DNA from: Corella eumyota
Taxonomy: Eukaryota; Chordata; Ascidiacea; Phlebobranchia; Corellidae
Assembly: GCA_963082875.1 (NCBI GenBank)
Contig: OY720098.1
Coordinates: 1,736,001-1,800,000, forward strand
Reading direction: 5' to 3'
DNA length: 64,000 nt
Shown here: piece by piece, positions 46,662 through 57,132 of the stretch
How positions within the stretch are numbered: the stretch's first letter is position 1
Layout of the letters: each line of letters starts with the position of its first letter
Position numbers and translations under genes: made by a program
The notes under the pieces: generated by a model
Seen by the model: the letters and a program-made list of their open reading frames with translations, nothing else
Told to the model about the DNA's origin: nothing
Database searches by the model: none

Positions 46662-48640
46662 AATATTTGTTAATTGAGGAAAATAATTAGAACGTTTGAT
46701 AATAAATCAACTATTTTTCGCTTTTTAAAAAAACTTAAAACTTCTAAAAATATAAAGTTTTGCATATAATATAATCAAATTTTACTAATTACAAGAAAAA
46801 TTGTTAAGCCCCCTTTTCATATATTTTTATCTAAAACTAATTATTAATAACATATTTGTAAATAAAATGGCATTTTCTAGTTGTAAAAATATTTGTAAAT
46901 TGTGTGTAAAATCCAAATATTTTTTTTCATAAAGTTGTAGCTTATTATGCACAAGCTAACCTTTTATTAACATTAAAAAACAAAGAAATTTAACAGTTTA
47001 AAATTACGTGAGAATTATTTTTGTAATCTTTTATGATTTTGTTAAAACTTGATATTAACTTCTATTACGATATACTTTTTTTAATGTTTTTTAATCTTAG
47101 ATTTGTTTTCGTTTTTTTCCAGATTTTGACTATTTTTTTAACCCTATACTATATAAGAGTCCTTTTTAGACTATTCCTCACCAAAATTAATAAAAAATCA
47201 TACTAAAATTTAAAACCTTAATCCACTCTTGAAACCCAAAATCGCACACACCAGAGGCGTAAGGAGTCAGCAAGGGTGGCAAAACATGTTAGGGATCCGG
47301 TAATTCGCTAAAAATTATCTAAGGGTATGTAAGGAACATATTACATTCTTGTCCATTACTACTTAACATTGTATTATATTGTGCCGCTCGTATTTGTATG
47401 TGTTGATTGCTATTGTAATGCTATCTACTACAAAAAAATTTTAAAAAATATTAAAAATAAAAAATATGTATATTTTTTTCACTTATAAAAAATAATTAGT
47501 AGATTGTATTTTTTTGTGCTTGTATCATATGTGTTTATTGTTGAATTTTTTCGTTATCCCGAACTTTCCTTTAGCTGGAATAATGTTGCTTAATATGCAT
47601 AAGCTAACCTTTTATCAACATTAAATTTAACAGCTTAATTTTAGGTGGAAGTTATTTTTTGTAATCTTTTATGATTTTGTTAAAAATTAATATCAACTCC
47701 TATTTTGATATGTTGTTTAAATGTCTTTTAATCTTAGACTTGTTTTTAAAATCTGAAATTTTCTTTTAACATGTTGTTTTATTTTGTTCTATTTTTATTA
47801 GTAAGCTACTTTTGTGTCTTACAAAAAGAGTTATCTAATGTCTTACTAAAAAGTAGTTTTAATTTTGAAAATCAGGATTTTAACGTTTTGTTTTTATCGT
47901 TAATGAATTTTGGAACTTTATTTTGGTAAGAAATTGCCGTATAATATAATTATACAGTGAATTTCCTGCGTGGTTATTTTAAGAAATCTTAACTGTCAGT
48001 CAGACAATACCAAGTTAACAATTTTGTTTGCAAATATCTTTATCCTCGATGTGGGAAGGTCGAATGCGCGATCTAAACATAGAGTAACATCAGTTACTCC
48101 CGACCCAGTCTTAAGTTGCCTTTTAGCAGTTTGGGATATTATATAGAATATAATTGCTCGATAATAATACTGCTGATTAAGTGTTGGCTCAGCGGGAGTT
48201 CATACCGTTTATATCGCCTTACTCACGGGCGCTACAGCTTAAGACCAGTGGGGATTGAACTAACTACCTCATAGGGGGTGTCAAGTATTCTTACTGCTAC
48301 ATCACGCTGCCGGTATAAACAATTAACTGCAAATACAAACAATTAACTGTCCGAAAATTCTATCAAAAACTTTCGGATTGGGTCGACTAAGACCGCTACA
48401 AAGGTTATATGGGAAATCCAGTTTTAACTTTTAAATTAACCGAACTAGGATAAAAAAGTTTTTAATAAAATTTGAGTAATATCTTACACGAATTAGTATT
48501 CTATTTCTAACATTACTAAATCGTAACCAAAATTACACGTTTGACAACCGACACCTTTGCTTAATTTAGTTTTGAATGATCTTTTTATATTAAGAATAAA
48601 GATATATAAAAATTCTTTATACAGTTTTCTTTTTATCTTT
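46662..48640. other. 3' flank of ficolin B and duplication junction
   Basis: AT-rich, no gene. Matches 53296-55090 closely, including CTCTTGAAACCCAAAATCGC and a reverse SINE. The junction to copy 2 lies at about 48565-48645. Confidence 0.6.
48030..48313 (-). repeat. tRNA-derived SINE, family A (duplicated copy 1)
   Basis: Reverse orientation, CTTTATCCTCGATGTGGGAA to CACGCTGCCGG. Present before the duplication because 54610-54893 is its counterpart. Confidence 0.85.
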
Positions 48641-48668
48641 ATACGCAAATAAAGTTTGTTTTTCATTG

Positions 48669-49022
48669 GCTGACATGTACGATTTTCAACGCCGACCTGT
48701 TTCGTTTACCGACGTCGACCGTCACAGTTTAAACAGCACGTCATCGCTCACTACGCCGTCTAGCGGAAGTCACACAAGCGCCCAAGCGGAATTCTCGCGC
48801 AGCAAACTCGAGTTTGTCGGCGGGCAAGAAGAGCCTAACGTCATCGTTTTGACGCGCCATAATGACGTCACAAACCAGCCAAAATGGTTGCCGGACGAGC
48901 ACGAGGTACCGACGAGGCAAATGGGAAAAAACTTTTGTTCGGTCGCGCGTTTGCTCCAGCGCAGCGAAATCCTCCTTACATGGACGACGAACAAATGTAG
49001 CGTGACGTCACAATCAGATTAA
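48669..49022 (+). pseudogene. Orphan copy of the last WxxW-protein exon
   Basis: Begins GCTGACATGTACGATTTTCA and follows exon 7 of the WxxW gene closely. It has no upstream exons, the AG splice acceptor before it is gone (TTCATTGGCTG in place of TTGAACAGGCTG), and one G is missing at about 48924, so the C-terminus shifts frame away from PPYMDDEQM. A by-product of the segmental duplication. Confidence 0.85.
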
Positions 49023-49413
49023 CTATGCGTCACTTTAATAACGCCAAAAATGACGTCATATTGAATATAATATTTTTTCCTAAATGTTTTAGGTTCATCA
49101 ATTTTGTTAAGTGACGTCACAAACGCGGGGTAGTAACTTGATAATGACGTCACACGTACAGTTACGTTAAGGTGATGACGTCACACTAAGTAGTCTGGTA
49201 CTACTACTTTGACTGGTTTTTGTTATTTAGTAAAATTTTGTATACTTGCCAATTTGTGTTGCTGCTTTTTATTTGAATCCCAATAAAAATCAGCAAATTT
49301 ATTTAACATTTTAATTTAATTTTTTTATTAAATCATTTCTGATGTTTTCTGATGGTGAAGGTTATTTATAATATTTAAGGACATAGCCTAGGTTTTTATT
49401 TCCATAGCATTAA

Positions 49414-49611
49414 CCGGCATGGTGTAGTGGTTTAAACACATGGCTTTAACTATAGGTCTTGTGTTTGATTCCTACTACTTACTTGCTGTAGTATTCCCAA
49501 GTAAGGAGCTATAGATGGCATATACTCCTGCTAAGCCAAAAACACTTAACAGTTTAATTATCTGGCAAAACGGTTTAGGTCATAAAATCGACTTTCCTAC
49601 ACCAGGGATAA
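49414..49611 (+). repeat. Degraded SINE family A
   Basis: CATGGTGTAGTGGTTTAAAC head, GTTTGATTCC box B. Counterpart of 42513-42710. Confidence 0.65.
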
Positions 49612-49964
49612 AAAATACAAAAAATAAAAACAAAACAACATTTGAATTAGTTTCTTTAAAGTAAATCGGTGTTGTTGGTTAGTTGGTTATCAGTTAAAAT
49701 TCAACTAATTGATTACCTTTTGAAATTTTAAAGCCTATTTTTAAATGTTCATGTCTAATTTAGTCCAGAAAAAAATTCTCTAAAAATTAAGTAACTTATT
49801 TTAAAAGTATTTAAATAAACAATAATAAAATTAACAGTTGTAAAAATAAATCACTGTTATAATTAAAAGGTAAACATATATTAAAAATAAACCAAATGTA
49901 ATTGCAATACAAATGATATACCAATGTGCTACTATAGGTATTTAATATATTGCGCGATAGTCGC

Positions 49965-50300
49965 ATATAAAGTAAAGCCCACACATAGGATATAGAAGAT
50001 AATTCGACAACTAGTCGCATTTAACCCGGATAACATAATATTGCCCACACTTACATATAGGAGATAATTCGACAGTTAGTCGCATTTAACCCGGATAACA
50101 TAATATTGCCCACACTTACATATAGGAGATAATTCGACAACTAGTCGCATTTAACCCGGATAACATAATATTGCCCACACTTACATATAGGAGATAATTC
50201 GACAGTTAGTCGCATTTAACCCGGATAACATGATATTGCCCACACTTACATATAGGAGATGATTCGACAGTTAGTCGTATTCTTCCCGGATATCAGAAAC
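49965..50300 (+). repeat. 65-base tandem repeat
   Basis: Five units at exact 65-base spacing (AATTCGAC at 50001, 50066, 50131, 50196; GATTCGAC at 50261), each with CGCATTTAACCCGGATAACA and GCCCACACTTACATATAGGA. Units alternate between GACAACTAG and GACAGTTAG, which suggests 130-base duplication steps. Copy 1 of the segmental duplication has only two units. Confidence 0.9.
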
Positions 50301-50860
50301 CCACACATACCAAATAGCAGGTAGTTTATTGGTCGAAAACCGAAGAATATGTGTGACTAAAACCGTTTACAAACAGTAAAAAAGTTAAACATTTAAAATT
50401 ACATACCAAAATTATTCAGTTCTGCTTTTTAGGTTTCCTTGGCTTTTGATTTAGTTTTATGACAATAACAGGATAACTAAATACTTTAAATTAATAAAGA
50501 TGAGCGACTATCCTAAAAAGAGGGTTATTTAAAAAAAAAGTCAATGTCTATTCCAGTTTTTGAATGTGAATTAGTAATACCTAGTATTAGGCTTTTAGTT
50601 TTTAAAATTTACATTTATCGCACTTTTTATTTTTGCTGCAAAATCCATTCGATTACTACTTTTTTCTTGAAATAAAAAATAATGTTAACCAGTATATTAG
50701 CATAAATATGCACCCTGAGTTTGCCTTCTTTTAAACAACATAATCATATTGGGTATTAATGTTTAACGGTTGTTAATATATTTAAAATATTGTTAACAGT
50801 TCTGTTTATTTTTATCGACTAAATTTTCTTTTGTTTTAAAGGAATTACCAAAACAAAAAT

Positions 50861-53295
50861 ATGTTTTTTGTTAAACTTTGGTGTTTAGCGTTTTTGTTTG
50901 CACAAGTTGAAAACTTTAGTCAAGTTGTTTTAACTTGTGGCAAAAATGACAATACGATGGAACGAGAAAATTCAAAGGATGGAGTGAGGGGACCTAATGG
51001 TGCTCCCGGTGCTGATGGTGCTCCCGGTGCTGACGGTGCTCCCGGTGTTGACGGTGCTGCAGGTGATAATGGTGTTCCAGGTGTTAGTGGGGCTCCCGGT
51101 GCTGATGGAGCTCCCGGTGCTGATGGAACTAATGGTACTAACGGACCCAGGGGTCTTCCCGGAGCAAAAGGGGAGCCGGGAAAGTGCGATGAATGCCGAG
51201 ATTTGTTGCTTGGGATGGAAAAGAGAATCTCTGAGCTCGAAAATCAAATAAATAAAACCGAAGAAGTTAAAGGTAAGTCAAAACTAGACATTTTTAAATT
51301 ATTTGCTCATATACACATTTTAAATTATTTGCTCGAAAAAGTAAGGGTTGACCCGACAAATTTTTTTATATTATCCGCATGTTTACCAAAGTTTTTGTTT
51401 TCAGTATTGCCAATAATAGACTGCAAAGGTTTACCAAGCAATGCAGAAAGCGGTGTTTATGACATAATTATAAATAATAAAACAACTCCCGTTTATTGTG
51501 ACCAAACAACAGACGATGGTGGATGGATAGTAAATATTATTAATTTTTGTAATTGGCATTTTCTTTAAGATAATTAAATATGAAAAGTTAGTTAACATTT
51601 TGATTTCAAGGTCATTCAAAGACGTTTCGATGGGTCTCAAGACTTTTACTTGGATTGGAATAACTACGTGAATGGATTTGGAAACATATCGGCTGAATAT
51701 TGGCTTGGTAAGTCGTTGTAAACTAATGTGAAACTATTATTCTTTATTAGTGTTGCGAACTAACTGCGAATTTAATTGGAAAGCAATTTATTGTTGAAAG
51801 AATTTAACATTTTTTGTAATTTAGTTGACTGCGATGTTGAAAAACTTAAAGCAAAATTATATATAATAAAGCTTTTATATACAGGTTTGAACAACCTTTA
51901 CCAGTTGACAAAATCACGAAATTTTGAATTGCGAGTTGATTTAAACTCCTGGAACGACGAAAAAATCTTTGCAAGATACAGGTAAAAAATATAACTCAAA
52001 TATTAAAGTTTAATTATTATAAATAAACTTTTGTATTTTAGCAACTTCAAAGTTGGAAATCCTGAAAGTTTCTATCGATTGACTGTGGAAGGATATAGCG
52101 GTACTGCAGGTTTGTAAAATATAATTATGTTACTGGCAGTGTTTTAGTTGAAAAGTTATACATAAATATGTCTTATGTGGTTAATTAGACTTAATAACAA
52201 ACAAAAAACAATTATTTAAAATCATTAGCTCACAAATACCGCTTTAAATATGATTACAATAAGCGCATGTTAAAGACGCGTTTTTTATCGTAAAATTTAT
52301 ATTTAAAAACATTTATTTTTTTATAATTAATAGCTTAAAAAATACTCTGATTTTTAATCTAAATTGGTCTTTTTTTAAAAGATCAGCATAAAAGGTGTTA
52401 GTAAAAATTATAATAGCTTCTTTTTCAATATAACTTTATCTCTAGACACGTGATCGATCTATGCGAGGTTTTGTGGCAGTTTATAAAATCAATCGCATTT
52501 TTAAACTATGGTAAAATATAGATAATTAGATATAGTGCATTTTATATGCTTTAATTTAAACAATTTACCACGATTTAAATGCACCAGCAGTATTTATATG
52601 AGTTTAATTGTTTAAATTATAATACTGAGTTTATAATTCGTTTAATTGGAGGGTTAGTAAGTTATTACCTTAAAATGCGCGTAAAACAATTAAATTAACT
52701 ATGACGTCACACCAGTCTATATTTTAGTATTAAAATTATAATTTGGAAACAAACAATAACATTTACTTCGTAACAATTACAATAATTTTGGTGCGTTGGA
52801 TAAGTGTTATTGCAAAAAATCCGAGTACAAAAATATATCAACGAAGACGTCACAATAGTTTATTATTGTTTACACAATCTTTATTATTAAAATTTTATTT
52901 TGTATTAAAATTTTAATTTGTAAACAAACAATGGCTTTACGTAACATCAAGAATAAATCTTTGAAAATTTATTTAAAAATTCTCAAAATTATTTAAGTGA
53001 TTAAAACTTTTTATATTTTAATAAATTTAACTTTTATATTTATGCAGGAGATTCGATGAGTTTTCATAATGGGATGCAGTTTACAACATTTGATCAAGAT
53101 CATGATATGTGGAGTGGTGGTAACTGCGCTAACAGCCATCATGGTGCTTGGTGGTACAACGTTTGTCATCACACAAACTTAAACGGAGAATATCTTGTTG
53201 GGGGAGTTATAGATACTCGTGGCATAACTTGGTATCGTTGGAAAAATATTCATTATTCGTTTAAAAAAGCTAAAATGATGATTAGGCCGTTGTAA
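50861..53295 (+). CDS. Ficolin-like lectin C
   Basis: Exons 50861-51272, 51405-51529, 51611-51707, 51885-51981, 52042-52109, 53048-53295; 348 residues. Signal peptide and N-terminus identical to ficolin B over the first 30 residues, then 22 Gly-X-Y triplets, the same neck ([17 protein letters not shown]) and a fibrinogen-like domain with [19 protein letters not shown] and [17 protein letters not shown]. Differences from B concentrate in the last exon around the calcium and ligand region ([17 protein letters not shown] and [13 protein letters not shown]), which may alter specificity. The frame is intact, and the exon 1 donor is a better consensus than in B. Confidence 0.92.
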
Positions 53296-54609
53296 AATAT
53301 TCGTTAATTAAGGAAAATAATTAAAAACGCTTATTTGAAAATTAATTAATTTTACTTATAATAAACTGAAAACTTTTAAAAATAATTAAAAAATTTAAAG
53401 CTTTTCATATAATATAATTAAATTTTACTAATTACAAGAAAAATTGTTAAGCCCCCTTTTCATAGGTTTTTAGTAAAAACTAATTATTAATAACATATTT
53501 GTAAATAAAATGGCATTTTTTAATTGTAAAAATATTTGTAAATTGTGTGTAAAATGAAAATATTTTTTTTCATAAAGTTGTAGCTTATTATGCATAAGCT
53601 AACCTTTTAATAACATTAAAAACAAAGAAATTTAACAGCTTAAAATTACGTGAGAATTATTTTTGTAATCTTTCATGATTTTGTTAAAACTTCATATTAA
53701 CTTCTATTACGATATACTTTTTTTAACGTTTTTTAATCTTAGACTTGTTTTCCTTTTTTCCAGATTTTGACTATTTTTCTAACCCTATACTATATAAGAG
53801 TCTTTTTTAGCCTATATCTAACCAAAATTAATAAAAAATCATACTAAAATTTAAAACCTTAATCCACTCTTGAAACCCAAAATCGCACACACCAGAAGCG
53901 TAAGGGGTCGGCAAGGGGGGGCAAAACTTGTTAGAGATCAGGTAATTCGCTCAAAATTATCTAAGGGCATGTAAGGAACATATTACATTCTTGTCCATTA
54001 CTACTTAACATTGTATTATATTGTGCCGCTCGTATTTGTATGCGTTGATTGCTATTGTAATACTATTTACTACAAAAAAATTTAAAAATAAAAAATATGG
54101 CACCGGATATATTTTTTCACTTATAAAAAATAATTAGTAGATTGTATTTTTTTGTGCTTGTATCATGTGTGTTTTCTGTATAATTTTTTCGGTATTTCAA
54201 ACTTTTTTTTAGCTGGAATTTACGTGGAAATTATTTTTTTGTATCTTTCATGATTTTGTTAAAAATTAAGATCAACTTCTATATTATGATATGTTGTTTA
54301 AATGTTTTTTAATCTTAGACTTGTTTTTAAAATCTGTGTTTTTCTTTTAACATGTTGTTTTATTTTGTTCTCTTCTTATTAGTAAGCTACTTTTGTGTCT
54401 TACAAAAAGAGTTATCTAATGTCTTGCTAAAAAGTAGTTTTAATTTTGAAGGTCGGGATTTTAACGTTTTGTTTTTTCCGTTAATGAATTTTGGAACTTT
54501 ATTTTGGTAAGAAATTGCCGTATAATATAATTATACAGTGAATTTTCTGCGTGGTTATTTTAAGAAATCCTAACTGTCAGTCAGACAATACCAAGTTAAC
54601 ATTTTTTTT

Positions 54610-54893
54610 GTATTTATCTTTATCCTCGATGTGGGAAGGTCGAATGCGCGATCTAAACATAGAGTAACATCAGTTACTCCCGACCCAGTCTCGAGTTGCC
54701 TGTGGTAGTTTGGGATATTATATAGAATATAACTGCTCGATAATAATACTGCTGATTAAGTGCTGGCTCAGCGGGAGTTCATACCGTTTATAGCGCCTTA
54801 CTCAAGGGCGCTACAGCTTAAGACCAGTGGGGATTGAACTAACGACCTCATAGGTGATGTTAAGTGTTCTTACCGTTTTATCACGTTGCCGGT
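54610..54893 (-). repeat. tRNA-derived SINE, family A (duplicated copy 2)
   Basis: Reverse orientation, counterpart of 48030-48313. Confidence 0.85.
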
Positions 54894-55087
54894 ATAAACA
54901 ATTAACTGCAAATACAAACAATTAACTGTCCGAAAATTCTATCAAAAACTTTCGGATTGGGTCGAGTAAGACATCTACAAAGGTTATATGGGAAATCCGG
55001 TTTTAACTTTTAAATTAACCAAACTAGGATAAAAAAGATTTGAATAAACTTTGAATAATATCTTACACGAATTCGTATTCTACTTCT

Positions 55088-55829
55088 TGTAGGAAAGCAC
55101 TTCTCCATCAATTCTAATGCCAAGGCTTTTCTAGCCTCAAATCAGACTTGATGCCGGTTCACACCGAACGACGAGAAAACCGTATATGACCTGTCGGCCA
55201 AATTTAATCGTTATTATATTGAACATGGTCCAATTGTGTATTTTTCGCGTGCTCTTGAAAAAATTGTCGCTATTTGTTATGTAGAGCCAGTGTGAACTGT
55301 GTTTAATTTCCTGTATAGTTGGACTGTATTATTTTATAAATTTAAAGAATATGGGTTAATAGTGTAACCCTTGGATATACAAAATGTGAATTGACAGTTG
55401 TTTGTTTTTTGTGTTTTTCCCGGGCGATTTTATTTGTGACATTTAGTATATATTTTTTGGTTCCTAAAAACATACACCTAATTTTTACTTTGCCAAGTTT
55501 TATATTTAGAATTAGTTATCAGTTAAATACCATAAGAAAGGATGTAGTCGATATACGAAAGACGTTGTTGTGTGTAATGTACTCGTGATTATGTTTATCG
55601 CTATGTATGTAACCTGGAAACCAGATTTTGTAGTGTGTACGTGTAATAACGTTTTTGTTTATGTGTAATGTTCGGTTTGCTATTTTTGACCATTTCTAAC
55701 GGGTCTTAAACCCTATTTTAGACATTAGAGACTTAAACTTTATACATTACTGCCATTATATTTGGATAAGAGTACCCTTAGGAGTCGATACTTTTTATGA
55801 TTAGATTTTTCTTGACCTTAGTCCCTACA
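55088..55829. mobile_element. Solo LTR-like fossil, 742 bases
   Basis: Begins TGTAGG and ends CCTACA (TG...CA ends), flanked by a 4-base direct repeat TTCT (55084-55087, 55830-55833). The same place in duplication copy 1 is uninterrupted, so the insertion boundaries are exact and the insertion is younger than the duplication. No internal retroviral part is present. Family not identified; a short-TIR DNA element is the alternative. Confidence 0.55.
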
Positions 55830-57132
55830 TTCTAACATCACTAAATCGTAACCAAAATTACACGTTTGACAACCGACACCTTTGCTTAAAAGAGCTAGAT
55901 ATAACCAAGTAGAGACAACTTAACAAGTTGGTCAACGATTCAACTTTCTTTTAAAGGCAATGACATGGGACGAACTTTAATAACGCAACATTGTATTAAC
56001 ACTGGTGACCCTCTTTCAACAAATCAATATCCTAAACGAATGGAGGAATATTATTAACAAACGACAAATAAACGTAGCACCCTTTTTACCTAATCTTTAT
56101 ATAAATATAAGCACATATTAGGAATAAACCAGATGTAATTGCAATACAAATGATATACCAATGTGCTACTAGTTATCCAAGTTTAACCAAAATTAAATTT
56201 TAAAAAATACAGATTTTCAGCTATACAAGTGTATTAGAAGTGCCATGACATCACAAACAAATATTGTTGACGTCATATTACAAGATGCTAGGTTAAGAAA
56301 AGCAAAACATTAATTATTACAGCTTTAATATAAAACATCAGCAAAAAATTTCTAAAAATAAAGTTATTTAATAAAAGCTACTACGTTTTTAATGCTACAA
56401 AACAGTATATGCTTCATTCAATTAATTTTCATATATTCACATTTATTTTAAAATAAAAAAAGATTTTTTGTAAGTTTATTAAAAAGTTTAATTATTATTT
56501 GTACCAATGTTAGTCTAAAAATTACAGAAAATAGATTTTGTATTATTATATTTCTAGTTTTATAAATAAAACTTTTAACATATTTTAAAGAAATGAAATA
56601 TTATAAACTAAAAAGCAAGTTCATTAAAAAGAAAAATTTATACAAAAAGCACAAAAACAAAAATTATATTTTTATCAGTTACAAATTTTTTTTTTTAAAT
56701 GTTATTTTCTTGACAACAAAAAGCACAAAAATATTTGAATACTGATTAGTTAATGATTATCCACGTGATATATTGAGTGATTGTGACGTAATAAATTAAA
56801 CCACATAACTAAGCACAGCTTATTTTTTAAATTTTTGTGAAACGAAAATTGTAATTTAAAAAAAAATTTTTTGCACCGGTTTTGATAGCGTTATTTAAAA
56901 AAAATGCAACTTTAATAAATGCACGTATTTTAAAATAAAAAAAGTTTGTATATTTTAATCAAATTGTAGTAAATTTAAAAATTATATCAAATAAATTTAG
57001 TAACAAATTAGCTTTTAAAAAATAGCCAACATTTAGCAAAATTATTTTTAACCAACATTTGAACAACATTTAAGTGACAAAAAGGTTTGTTTATTTACAG
57101 AAATTTTGTCCTTTTTCAATATTTGTTTATTT

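Larger units (their letters stand above)
41640..48565. repeat. Direct segmental duplication, copy 1
   Basis: About 6.9 kb, matching 48645-55878 in order: the last WxxW exon, CRE-rich 3' region, degraded SINE, short 65-base repeat, full ficolin gene, long 3' flank with a reverse SINE, and the TTACACGTTTGACAACCGAC end. This copy holds an extra hAT insertion (43597-44148) that copy 2 lacks. Confidence 0.85.
49023..50860. other. Spacer between the dead WxxW exon and ficolin C
   Basis: Copy of 42003-44339 without the hAT element. Holds six TGACGTCA octamers nearby (48.8-49.2 kb), a degraded SINE and the expanded 65-base repeat. Confidence 0.6.
48645..55878. repeat. Direct segmental duplication, copy 2
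   Basis: About 7.2 kb. Compared with copy 1 it lacks the hAT element, has five instead of two 65-base units, and carries a 742-base insertion (55088-55829) near its end. A further scrap of the unit (about 56103-56165, GGAATAAACCAGATGTAATT onward) hints at a third, mostly lost copy. Confidence 0.85.
53296..57132. other. 3' flank of ficolin C to the APP-type gene
   Basis: No gene. Contains the end of duplication copy 2, a reverse SINE, the LTR-like insertion, the third-copy scrap near 56103-56165, and 0.9 kb of plain AT-rich DNA. Confidence 0.6.

Noticed and set aside
55391-55588. 65-residue hydrophobic ORF
   Set aside because: Lies wholly inside the LTR-like insertion and has no recognisable domain.
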